NCBI RefSeq assembly: GCF_003352465.1
Contig: NZ_CP031153.1
Span: forward strand, 2,966,987-3,030,986
DNA from: Kordia sp. SMS9
GTDB lineage: Bacteria > Bacteroidota > Bacteroidia > Flavobacteriales > Flavobacteriaceae
DNA: 64,000 nucleotides
Direction: 5' to 3'
In this document: positions 43,696-50,648 of the stretch, in pieces
Position numbering within the stretch: the stretch's first letter is position 1
How the letters are laid out: the number at the start of each line of letters is the position of its first letter
Position numbers and translations under genes: made by a program
Notes under the pieces: generated by a model
Seen by the model: only the letters and a program-made list of their open reading frames with translations
What the model was told of the DNA's origin: nothing
Databases searched by the model: none

Positions 43696-43926
43696 ATAGA
43701 TGAGAATGAGTACACATGTAACGACTAAACTGCTCATGTTACGTACAGTACAAAGGATAAAACCTGCATCTAACAGTAATGTATTTAACGAGGGTATACT
43801 TCTCTCAAACCCCGAACCTTTCTGCTAAGGAACTTCAGTCCCAACTCATTCAAAATGTCTTTTATTTTACTTAGATCCTGCCAAGGACTCGAACCTTGGT
43901 GTGTGCCACTCAGGAATTGGCTATTA
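43696..43926 (-). other. Non-coding early-operon spacer with a tRNA T-arm-like minihelix
   Basis: This is the largest gap in the early operon. Its main feature is a minihelix on the minus strand (43915-43876): TCCTG..CAGGA enclosing CCAAGG-TTCGAGT-CCTTGG. The loop TTCGAGT with a closing G-C pair is a canonical T-loop, and the outer stem stacks directly on the T-stem as in tRNA, but only 11 nt replace the D and anticodon arms. A smaller hairpin GGGAC-TGAA-GTTCC is near 43830-43843. No convincing ORF was found. Confidence 0.5.
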
Positions 43927-44073
43927 CTATTGTAATACTTCGATATTAAGTTGCATTAACTTGATTCCTGTGTGTTTTGGAACTTTCTTTTCCACCTCTC
44001 TTGAAGTATTCGCAGCTATAAAGCGACTAGCCTTTTGTGTCCCGTTGAAATAGCTTACTTTGTATAAATTCAT
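43927..44073 (-). CDS. Small early protein (48 residues)
   Basis: I use the ATG at 44073, which overlaps the upstream stop (ATGA), rather than a longer frame start at 44154 that would read through the upstream gene in another frame. The product MNLYKVSYFNGTQKASRF.. has a beta-hairpin-like start and a Lys-rich middle. No family is recognised. Confidence 0.55.
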   Translation of the reverse strand: MNLYKVSYFNGTQKASRFIAANTSREVEKKVPKHTGIKLMQLNIEVLQ

Positions 44074-44231
44074 ATTGTTATAAGTTGATTTGTTATTAAA
44101 AAATTTGCCACAGCTAGGCGTTCGTTTTCTGTCAATTCTGTGACTTCCTGCCAATCTCCTGAACCATCTTTTTTTATTATTTTGTTTCCGACTCTTATGC
44201 TGTGTGGTGAGACTTGTTTTACTTCAATCAT
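44070..44231 (-). CDS. Small early protein (53 residues)
   Basis: The product MIEVKQVSPHSIRVGNKIIK.. has a beta-rich N-terminal part followed by DGSGDWQEVTELTENERLAV and a helical tail. It begins 2 bp after the upstream stop and ends with an ATGA overlap. No family is recognised. Confidence 0.55.
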   Translation of the reverse strand: MIEVKQVSPHSIRVGNKIIKKDGSGDWQEVTELTENERLAVANFLITNQLITI

Positions 44232-44233
44232 AA

Positions 44234-44404
44234 CTAATCATTTATAAATTTATCAGTATTATGTACCGTAACACCTTCTAACAATTCTGCTTTGTCTGTT
44301 CCCACAATTACTGTTACATGCGGATGGCAATTGTTATTAATAAATTCCATTAAAGGTTCTGCTGCCTTTTTAAATTCTTCTAATTGTTTTTGATTTAATT
44401 TCAT
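44234..44404 (-). CDS. Small early protein (56 residues)
   Basis: The product MKLNQKQLEEFKKAAEPLME.. has a helical start and a short strand with HPHVTVIVGTDKAEL. It overlaps the DUF3164 gene by 4 bp (ATGA) and precedes the next gene by 2 bp. Unknown function. Confidence 0.55.
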   Translation of the reverse strand: MKLNQKQLEEFKKAAEPLMEFINNNCHPHVTVIVGTDKAELLEGVTVHNTDKFIND

Positions 44405-45081
44405 GCTTTTATATTTGAATATTGAACATTTATGTTTTGGTATTTACCGTGTTCATCTTTTAGCCAAACACGGTAGTAAACAGATTTGTTTGGGTATCTT
44501 ACCGCTGTAGACAGCAGTTCACAAGCTTCTCGGAATACAATTTTTTTACTTCTGTTTTTGTAGCTTATTAGCTTACTGATTCGGTTCTTGTCAAACTGAC
44601 CGTTTCTACTTTCAAAAGCGTCAACAATCATGTCTTTGATGAAGTCTTCAGATCCTGACACATTTTCATTCATGTATGTGTCAAACTTGATTTTAGCAGC
44701 TTGCATTGTCGCATCGTCATAGGTTGGATTCCCTTTTACACTTCTTTCTACTTTTACCATTCTATTGAAGCAGTAGAAAGTGTATCCTACTTGTAAACTT
44801 TCAGGTTCAACACCTTTCTCTTTCATGTCAGCTTCGTATGTTTCTTGACATAGTTTGATGGCTTGCTCCATCACTTCAAGTCCGTGTTTTCTGTAATTTT
44901 GGAAAGACTTTAAAAGCTTTGCAACATTGCGCTCTTTTAATCTTTCTGCTTTCGTTATTCTATTCAAAGGAATCGCAATCCCTGCTTCGTCTGTCCACGT
45001 TTTATCCTTTGTAGTATGAATTACTTTTGAAGCAACTACTTGTGGATCTTGTACTGTCATTTGTTTTATTGTATCTGCCAT
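44401..45081 (-). CDS. DUF3164 phage protein
   Basis: The protein has 226 residues. The DUF3164 pattern is recognisable: early DKTWTDEAGIAIPLNRITKAERLKE, then YRKHGLEVMEQAIKLC, a central RMVKVERSVKGNPTYDD and late LISYKNRSKKIVFREACELLSTAVRY. The family is common in Mu-like phages of Proteobacteria and Bacteroidota; function is unknown. It starts 4 bp after the stop of the small upstream gene. Confidence 0.8.
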   Translation of the reverse strand: MADTIKQMTVQDPQVVASKVIHTTKDKTWTDEAGIAIPLNRITKAERLKERNVAKLLKSFQNYRKHGLEVMEQAIKLCQETYEADMKEKGVEPESLQVGYTFYCFNRMVKVERSVKGNPTYDDATMQAAKIKFDTYMNENVSGSEDFIKDMIVDAFESRNGQFDKNRISKLISYKNRSKKIVFREACELLSTAVRYPNKSVYYRVWLKDEHGKYQNINVQYSNIKA

Positions 45082-45085
45082 AATG

Positions 45086-45262
45086 TTACTTTTTAGAAAT
45101 TCCTATCCATTTGTTTTTTCCAAGCTCTTGTTCTAGTTTGAGTTTATCTCTAAATACTGTAAGCCTGTCGGGGTGATCAGGGTTCTCTAACAGCCAAACA
45201 CTTAACTTCTTTAGTCTTTGCTCTTGGCTTTCTTTTTGGCTATTCATCAATTGTTGTATCAT
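45086..45262 (-). CDS. Small early protein (58 residues)
   Basis: The frame MIQQLMNSQKESQEQRLKKL.. continues NPDHPDRLTVFRDKLKLEQEL and ends WIGISKK. Its start overlaps the MuB-like gene stop (ATGA). It is probably helical. No family is recognised. Confidence 0.55.
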   Translation of the reverse strand: MIQQLMNSQKESQEQRLKKLSVWLLENPDHPDRLTVFRDKLKLEQELGKNKWIGISKK

Positions 45263-46203
45263 GCCTTTCTACGTTTTAAATCATGTACTGTTAAAAATAA
45301 ATCAAGGGTTAAGGCTGAACCAATTCGCTCAGCTTCTTTCTTTGCGTATACTATGGCATTATTGAGTAGTCCATAGTTATTGTAATTGTTCTCTATTAGG
45401 TAGTTTACTAGTGCTTGATCTGTTACACCTTGTGCCTCAAGCATTTCTGTAATGTCTTTGTTTTTTACTGTAGGTAAATGGCGTACACCGACTCTAAATC
45501 GACGCCAAAATTGTGGAATACCTTGTTTGTTTCGTACATTCCAACGCTCTATATTGTCAATAAGTTGATCCGTACCAATGAGTACTACTGGACAAACTGT
45601 ATCTAAGTAATCATAGAGTGCTTTGATATATCCTACTACCTGAAGTTTTAAATTCTCGGTTTCATCTATTATGATTAATGGAGCGTTCCCAGAGAGGTAT
45701 AAGTTTTGGATTTTATTTACAATACTTAACAAGGTTCTGTGATTAGAACCAGGCGTAAATTTTGCGTTCATAGCATAAGCCAGTTGCATTAAGAAATCCT
45801 TTGGTGATAAGTGCATACCTACGGTGATCATATAGGTGTTATCAGGATACTTATTTTTGTATCTTTTTGCAATTTCAGTTTTACCAATTCCAGTATCACC
45901 AATTACGGTTCTGTTAACACCTTTTTGACGTGACTCTTCAAAAGAATTTAGAAGTTCTGCGGATTGAGAAGTATTAATAATATCCCAATATGATTTGGAT
46001 GTATAATCGATAGCTTGTGCAATTTTATTGTACCATTTGTCTGCAATAATGGACTTACCTATGGTGTTAGTTCCATTACGAATTGCAGAAACAATGGAGA
46101 CATTGATGTCGTTTCTTTTACTAAACTTATTTTGAGATTCTGAAGAGGTTTCAAAATAAGTATTTAGCGCATTAGTAATCTTGTTTTTTGTCAATTCATT
46201 CAT
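45259..46203 (-). CDS. MuB-like transposition ATPase (AAA+)
   Basis: The 314-residue protein has an N-terminal HTH-like part (KNKITNALNTYFETSSESQNKFSKRNDINVSIVS), as in MuB. Walker A is GDTGIGKTEIA (about 102-112), Walker B is LIIIDETENL (about 178-187), and VVLIGTDQLIDNI is sensor I. MuB binds target DNA and stimulates the transposase. It overlaps the transposase stop by 8 bp and is followed by an ATGA-coupled gene. Confidence 0.88.
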   Translation of the reverse strand: MNELTKNKITNALNTYFETSSESQNKFSKRNDINVSIVSAIRNGTNTIGKSIIADKWYNKIAQAIDYTSKSYWDIINTSQSAELLNSFEESRQKGVNRTVIGDTGIGKTEIAKRYKNKYPDNTYMITVGMHLSPKDFLMQLAYAMNAKFTPGSNHRTLLSIVNKIQNLYLSGNAPLIIIDETENLKLQVVGYIKALYDYLDTVCPVVLIGTDQLIDNIERWNVRNKQGIPQFWRRFRVGVRHLPTVKNKDITEMLEAQGVTDQALVNYLIENNYNNYGLLNNAIVYAKKEAERIGSALTLDLFLTVHDLKRRKA

Positions 46204-48250
46204 TATTAAAAATATTTGGGAGTTGTTTACCTTTTAAGTATTCTGCACGTGATTGTTCGGCTTCTAAAAGTTCTCTATTAGCTAGTTTTTTAGCAATTTT
46301 CACACTCTCTTTTTGAATTTTTGCTTGTGATAATGCTGGAGCTTGGTGTTTTTTATGCGATCCATTAACAGTGAAAGACTGTTTAATGATGGTATGAGCT
46401 GTAGTAACATCGTCAGATTCATCAAATACTTCAGAAACTACTCTTTCATGCGCTTCATTTCTACGCTTTATGAGATCATTTACATAATCATTATAGTTAT
46501 ATACATCTTGAAGTCTTAAACCATCATCGTTTTGCCTGTCTTTGAGCGCCATTGGCTGTATATGTTTGCGTTCTAAGATGAACTTGTAGCGGCCATCGTC
46601 CGCTGTTACCAAAATGCTGCTTAGATCGGCAGGATCGTAATAGGTAATCCAATCTTTGATGTACTTTTCTTTGAAACGCTCATCAAACGTATCATATTCG
46701 ATCGTTTGTCCATTGATTGTTGGAGAAAATACAGCTTCATGAATTCTATTGGTATCAGGCTTTTTAACACCAAAAACTTCCAAGTATTCGATTCTGTCAA
46801 ACTCATTTCCATCATTGAACGTCTCAAGCCACTCTTGTTGCTTTATTTCACGTTCTGTATACATCATTTTGATGATAAAATCACGTACTTCAGATTCCGT
46901 TGGATATTTCTTTTTAAACTTGTTTTGTGCTTTGCTGTTTGGCTGGTTTTTATTGGTAGAATTGAGGTTAAAACCACTCCAGTTTGCTTGATACTGACAG
47001 TAGTTTTTATTCAGATATTTAAAGTATCTCTCTACAATTTTCGATTTTGCATTCCCAACAGCAGCTGGTGTGTAATAATTGCAAATACTTTTAAAGAATC
47101 CCGCTAAACTTTTGCTTAAAAAGTTATCAATTTGAATTTGCCAAGGCTTGTAACATTGTCCTGTAATTTTATGCACATGATCAATAGCGTTTTTGAACGC
47201 ATCAATAGTCATGGCTTCGGTTTCAGACTTTCCAATAGAGAAACCTACAGGATAATTGTTAAACGGATCTAGTACGACATATAGATACAAGCGTTTGTGA
47301 TACGTAGTCTCAACACGTCCTTTCTTTTTTCCGCTTTTTACAACTTTAGTTTCCTGATACGGAAGTTCTACAACCCAAGCATCTGCTGTCACGTAATAAA
47401 ATGGAGTAGATGGTTTACTTCTCCTGGTCTGCATCGAAATGATGTCTTTATCTTTTCGATCTTTCATTATTTTAGCAATATGTTCCCTGAAAAAGTTTAG
47501 TACGGTGTTTTTGCTTTCAATGACCTTGAAACCTTTGGCAATTGCTTCTTGATTGTAGAGTTTTCGAACTTGTTCGAAGTCAAAATTATTATGCTGTCTT
47601 AATAGCGTGACTAAGAGTGAAGTTTGGTAGTCAGATAACTTTCCTTTTCCTACCTTTTTACCGTTATCGTTACCGTATTTTTTATTGATTACAGCTAAAT
47701 ATCCACTTTCTGCAAACTCTCGGATCTTCATACGAAGCCTGTTGTAGCTCTTTGGCAGGTCTAACTTTTCAGCATCTATGTAATTTGAAGCTGCTTTATA
47801 CACTGTTTTGATGCTGTCAAATCCTAGTTTTTTGACTTTTTTGGCATCTACAGAATTAAGCCAGTGAAGTAATACGCAAGCTTCTACATATATACCTCTT
47901 TTATCATGTGATCCTTTGTAAAGTGATTCAGGAAGTCCTGTTCCATTTGGCAGTACATGATCTCGTAGTGAAGTTTTAAATTCTGTAACTTTTTTTAAGG
48001 TGTTTAAATCGGTGTTTAAACAGTGTTTAATCAGTGTATAACTGATATACTCGTATGGGTTACCGAAACGATCAACAATCTTACTTTTGTACTTTTGATT
48101 TAATAGATCATAATTAAATAATTTTGCTCTTCTATCAATAGCGTCAGAAATTTTTATTGGAGGTTTCCAAGATTTTAGAGTGCGACTGGAAAAGTTACAT
48201 TCGATCATTTCAGAAAAGTCTAAATAAAGTATGTTGTTGATCAACTTCAT
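46196..48250 (-). CDS. Mu-type DDE transposase (MuA-like)
   Basis: The 684-residue protein catalyses strand transfer at the prophage ends. Catalytic residues are visible as Asp290 in YYVTADAW, Asp375 in QIQIDN and Glu407 in KSKIVERYF. The N-terminal region (about 1-250) holds DNA-binding domains, and a Mu-type C-terminal region follows the catalytic core, with a basic stretch before the end. Phased array F lies in the coding sequence (about residues 76-83). The gene follows the Cro/Ner-like gene by 1 bp. Confidence 0.93.
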   Translation of the reverse strand: MKLINNILYLDFSEMIECNFSSRTLKSWKPPIKISDAIDRRAKLFNYDLLNQKYKSKIVDRFGNPYEYISYTLIKHCLNTDLNTLKKVTEFKTSLRDHVLPNGTGLPESLYKGSHDKRGIYVEACVLLHWLNSVDAKKVKKLGFDSIKTVYKAASNYIDAEKLDLPKSYNRLRMKIREFAESGYLAVINKKYGNDNGKKVGKGKLSDYQTSLLVTLLRQHNNFDFEQVRKLYNQEAIAKGFKVIESKNTVLNFFREHIAKIMKDRKDKDIISMQTRRSKPSTPFYYVTADAWVVELPYQETKVVKSGKKKGRVETTYHKRLYLYVVLDPFNNYPVGFSIGKSETEAMTIDAFKNAIDHVHKITGQCYKPWQIQIDNFLSKSLAGFFKSICNYYTPAAVGNAKSKIVERYFKYLNKNYCQYQANWSGFNLNSTNKNQPNSKAQNKFKKKYPTESEVRDFIIKMMYTEREIKQQEWLETFNDGNEFDRIEYLEVFGVKKPDTNRIHEAVFSPTINGQTIEYDTFDERFKEKYIKDWITYYDPADLSSILVTADDGRYKFILERKHIQPMALKDRQNDDGLRLQDVYNYNDYVNDLIKRRNEAHERVVSEVFDESDDVTTAHTIIKQSFTVNGSHKKHQAPALSQAKIQKESVKIAKKLANRELLEAEQSRAEYLKGKQLPNIFNNE
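48003..48036. repeat. Phased TTTAAAC array F (3 units, inside the transposase gene)
   Basis: Units start at 48003 (TTTAAAT), 48015 (TTTAAAC) and 48026 (TTTAAT), spacings 12 and 11. The second and third are separated by CAGTG, as in arrays A and D. Confidence 0.75.
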
Positions 48251-48251
48251 C

Positions 48252-48440
48252 TTACTCGACTGGTTTTAGTATTTCTAATAGTTCATTAATATCTCTGTAA
48301 ATTTTTATAGACAGTGCACTAGACACTTCTCTTTTACCATTAATTAGCATGAGCACGTACTCTTTAGAGCATTTATGCTTTGCAGCTAGTTTACTGCTTT
48401 GTCCTTTCAATAATTGCTTTTCTGTTTGGGAGAGTTGCAT
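48252..48440 (-). CDS. Cro/Ner-like early regulator
   Basis: The 62-residue HTH protein (MQLSQTEKQLLKGQSSKLAA, then CSKEYVLMLINGKREVSSALS) is the first gene of the leftward early operon. It faces the CI-like repressor across a 91-bp region carrying a 10-bp-arm dyad, the usual lysis/lysogeny switch layout. It probably represses early or repressor transcription, as Ner does in Mu. Confidence 0.75.
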   Translation of the reverse strand: MQLSQTEKQLLKGQSSKLAAKHKCSKEYVLMLINGKREVSSALSIKIYRDINELLEILKPVE

Positions 48441-48464
48441 ATTTATTTTTTTTAGCTACATTTG
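48435..48464 (+). promoter_or_regulatory. Candidate promoter of the repressor gene
   Basis: TTG (48435-48437), 19 bp, then TACATTTG (48457-48464) fit the Bacteroidota promoter consensus. The -7 box is the left arm of the operator dyad. Confidence 0.55.
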
Positions 48465-48487
48465 TTTGTGATTCGTGAACAAATGTA
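48457..48487. promoter_or_regulatory. Immunity operator dyad
   Basis: TACATTTGTT (48457-48466) and AACAAATGTA (48478-48487) form a perfect 10-bp inverted repeat with an 11-bp centre. Each arm contains TACATTTG on one strand, so a bound regulator would cover a promoter element on either strand. Confidence 0.65.
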
Positions 48488-48531
48488 AATAATTATTTTC
48501 AATGTAAAAAATTATTGTCACAAAAATATAT

Positions 48532-49029
48532 ATGGGAGCTAAACAAAGATTAAAACAGTTTTTGGAGTCTAAGGGAATAGGGCAGAGGGAGTTTGCAAGA
48601 CAAACAGGGTTGTCTCATTCTATTTTGACTAAGGGAGATAATATTGGTTCTGATAAATTGGAGATAATAATTGACACTTACGAGGAGTTAGATTTGTTTT
48701 GGTTAGTAACTGGAAAAATTGCCCCTAATATTGCCCCTAACATTGCCCCTAATTTTGATAAAACAGTCACAAAGGGTTACAATATTGCTTCTGAGTCACG
48801 ATCAGATTATACTACTAAAATTAGCAATATTGATGATGTAGATCTAGAAACTAAAATGAAGTTTATAAATTTGCTTGCAAATGATAAAGATATTGCAGAA
48901 ATATTAGATTTGAAGGTTAAGACAATGGTAAACCTACAATTAGCTGAGTTAAAAGCAGATTATGTGTTGAGTGGCGCACTTGAAAAATATATAAAACAAA
49001 GGATTGATTTAACTAACGATCAATCTTAG
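48532..49029 (+). CDS. CI/c-type phage repressor with HTH and tandem IAPN linker
   Basis: The 165-residue protein has an N-terminal HTH (RLKQFLESKGIGQREFARQTGLSHS; about 6-30), a linker with three copies of IAPN encoded by 12-bp repeats (48718-48753), and a helical C-terminus. It lies opposite the early operon and likely maintains lysogeny. The only + strand gene in this half of the prophage, it converges with the lipoprotein/membrane cassette (4-bp overlap with the 62-residue gene). Confidence 0.78.
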   Translation: MGAKQRLKQFLESKGIGQREFARQTGLSHSILTKGDNIGSDKLEIIIDTYEELDLFWLVTGKIAPNIAPNIAPNFDKTVTKGYNIASESRSDYTTKISNIDDVDLETKMKFINLLANDKDIAEILDLKVKTMVNLQLAELKADYVLSGALEKYIKQRIDLTNDQS

Positions 49030-49214
49030 GTATCATTCATTATTTTGTCTTTTACTATTCTGGCAGCTTTCTTTAATGATTCAAAGTCGTTTTTATTTAG
49101 TTTTGTACGTTGTATTTCCAATTCTATAAAACAACGCAATGCTTCGGAATCCTTATGTTTAGACATAAGTTCCTTTTTAATTTGGTCAATATTTTTTATT
49201 GTATCATCAGTCAT
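49026..49214 (-). CDS. Small coiled-coil protein of the lysogeny cassette
   Basis: The 62-residue charged helical protein (TDDTIKNIDQIKKELMSKHK..) begins in the last 8 bp of the membrane protein gene and ends in a 4-bp overlap with the repressor gene end. It is probably co-expressed with the membrane protein. No family is recognised. Confidence 0.5.
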   Translation of the reverse strand: MTDDTIKNIDQIKKELMSKHKDSEALRCFIELEIQRTKLNKNDFESLKKAARIVKDKIMNDT

Positions 49215-49932
49215 TCAGAGTTTCCTCTATCTTACCTAAATTTTCCTTTAAATCTTCGCTTGTAACAGATGTCATTGCTTTATAAGAGACAGTTTCAGAT
49301 GTTTCAGGAATAATATCAGCTAAATCGCTAACAAAATCAATATTTCGCTTTAAAGGGTTCAACTGTTGTCTTAAGGTTTCTAACTTATTGAAATCTTTAG
49401 ATATAATTTTGAAAATGTAGTATAGAATGGCAGTGATAACAATGGATAGTAGTGTAATAGTCGTATAATATATACTTTCGGGGAAGTCTTGACGATCCCA
49501 AAGTGTCCACGTTATAAAATAAGCACCAGTAATAACAAATGGTATACTCATGCATCTAATTGCATATATGATAAGTCTATGTTTAATGAATGTGGATAGA
49601 AGAATAAGAAGAGAGGAAACAAATAGTGCCACAGGAAGTCCAATTGCATACAAAAACCTTCTAACGTTAGTAAAACCAACGAAACTGTATTTTTCTTTTA
49701 AAATAGCCTTTTGAGCAGAATATTCATCTTTATTGATTATCCCATCATCATAAGATTTCTCTAGTTGAATTAATTCTGGAGCTTTTTTGTCATAAAACAT
49801 GTGACTGTAAGGAGCAGTGATACCAATTATAGATATCACTGCTATGAATATTACAAATATTATAACTATCCTAGTTCCCGCGATCTCCTGGATCTTCCAC
49901 TTCTTCTTTGTCAATAGCGAATGTTGTGTCAT
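49207..49932 (-). CDS. Four-helix membrane protein near the prophage end
   Basis: The protein has 241 residues. Membrane helices are predicted at about 22-40, 93-112, 123-145 and 153-172. A hydrophilic loop (about 45-88) and a long C-terminal cytosolic segment with DLADIIPETSE complete it. The gene overlaps the upstream lipoprotein gene. Location beside the repressor and outside the lytic operons suggests expression in the lysogen, perhaps in exclusion of superinfecting phage, which is an inference. Confidence 0.6.
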   Translation of the reverse strand: MTQHSLLTKKKWKIQEIAGTRIVIIFVIFIAVISIIGITAPYSHMFYDKKAPELIQLEKSYDDGIINKDEYSAQKAILKEKYSFVGFTNVRRFLYAIGLPVALFVSSLLILLSTFIKHRLIIYAIRCMSIPFVITGAYFITWTLWDRQDFPESIYYTTITLLSIVITAILYYIFKIISKDFNKLETLRQQLNPLKRNIDFVSDLADIIPETSETVSYKAMTSVTSEDLKENLGKIEETLND

Positions 49933-50029
49933 AATTTTCAGTTTCTTCAGCTATACTTGTTGGTGTACAAGATGTTACTGATGTCAATACTAATAATGTT
50001 GCTGCTACTAATAATAATAAATTTCTCAT
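49871..50029 (-). CDS. Small lipoprotein (52 residues)
   Basis: MRNLLLLVAATLLVLTSVTSC is a clean signal with lipobox VTSC (Cys21), followed by an acidic mature part (ENYDTTFAIDKEEVEDPGDR). Too short for routine gene calling. It overlaps the following membrane-protein gene by 62 bp. Its start codon lies in the left arm of a 15-bp inverted repeat (50027-50041 with 50076-50090). Confidence 0.6.
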   Translation of the reverse strand: MRNLLLLVAATLLVLTSVTSCTPTSIAEETENYDTTFAIDKEEVEDPGDRGN

Positions 50030-50090
50030 ATCTATAAGTTTATTTTAGATTTATAATACTTAAAGGTACTATAAAAAACTTATAGATATG
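50027..50090. promoter_or_regulatory. 15-bp perfect inverted repeat at the lipoprotein start
   Basis: CATATCTATAAGTTT (50027-50041) and AAACTTATAGATATG (50076-50090) are perfect inverse copies with a 34-bp centre. The left arm contains the lipoprotein ATG on the minus strand, so an mRNA hairpin could mask the start, or a protein could bind both arms. Confidence 0.65.
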
Positions 50091-50488
50091 GGTTAGTTAA
50101 CAGTTGATAAATAGAGGGGAATCTAATTTTCTAACGAGATATATTATTCAATAATGCTAATATAAAAACTATTAACATAAAAGCCATTCAGCGGACTATA
50201 AAATCGATAAAACGCACAGCTTATTTTATTTTTCAAGTAAATTAACGTAAGAAGAAACTTAATTTTATAGTAATAGTTCAATTTTGAGTTATTGACATTA
50301 GTTATTGTAAGTTGTTTGATGAAAAATGAACATTAAGTGTTTAATGATGTATATTATCCGTTTAATTAATGAACATCAAATTAACACTAATTAATACAAT
50401 TAATCGCTTCGTTTTTTTTCAAAATTAACCTAAATACACCTAAACCTTTTATTTATAGCGATTTACATGTAATTGTTTGATATTTAAA
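50091..50488. other. Non-coding prophage right-end region
   Basis: About 400 bp without a credible gene. It contains a diverged phased pair (TTTAAT at 50340 and 50361, 21 bp apart, array G) and an inverted transposase-site candidate at 50399-50416. The rest is AT-rich with no clear promoter. Confidence 0.5.
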
Positions 50489-50514
50489 ATTATACGCTTC
50501 GTTTTACCCCCTAT
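50399..50514. repeat. Prophage right terminus with two transposase-site candidates
   Basis: Read on the minus strand, TAAAACGAAGCGTATAAT (50506-50489) differs at three positions from the left-end consensus and begins 9 bp inside the proposed terminus (50514), the same offset as at the left end. A second match is at 50416-50399, 90 bp further in. Confidence 0.65.
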
Positions 50515-50520
50515 AAAATT
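50515..50520. repeat. Candidate target-site duplication, right copy
   Basis: AAAATT directly follows the proposed right terminus and matches 17189-17194. Confidence 0.45.
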
Positions 50521-50648
50521 AGTGGTTTATGTTGTGTTTTTGGTTTTTAACTTTATTTCGATAAAAAAGAAAGGAAAAATTAACTTTTTATAAAAATCCT
50601 CTAAAATTTTGTATTTTGGCGATTCAAACTTAATGCGAAACACAACTA

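Larger units (their letters stand above)
17195..50514. mobile_element. Mu-like transposable myovirus prophage (33.3 kb)
   Basis: The element contains a DDE transposase and a MuB-like ATPase, a DUF3164 protein, Mu-type structural genes (DUF1320, DUF935 portal with an F-like head domain, virion morphogenesis protein) and a contractile-tail module. The ends carry inverted matches to CAAAACGAAACGNATAAA, each with the AAAACG core 9 bp inside the proposed terminus, and the direct repeat AAAATT flanks them. No tRNA or integrase is involved. All expected functional modules are present and only one small gene looks interrupted, so it may be functional. The order differs from Mu because the late genes are split into two divergent blocks. 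Confidence 0.88.

Noticed and set aside
43685..43740. A 33-residue frame MSSLVVTCVLILIYARYSN.. overlapping the 10-bp hairpin
   Set aside because: It overlaps the start of the GemA-like gene in another frame and has no coupling or homology support.
43876..43925. A genuine tRNA gene on the minus strand
   Set aside because: There is a T-arm and a partial acceptor match, but no D arm, anticodon arm or 7-bp acceptor at the right distance.
46621..47107. Opposite-strand and alternate-frame ORFs within the transposase gene
   Set aside because: Antisense or out-of-frame shadows of a strongly coding gene.
50195..50225. A third right-end transposase site (TAAAACGCACAGC)
   Set aside because: Only the AAAACG core matches and the orientation is opposite to the other sites.
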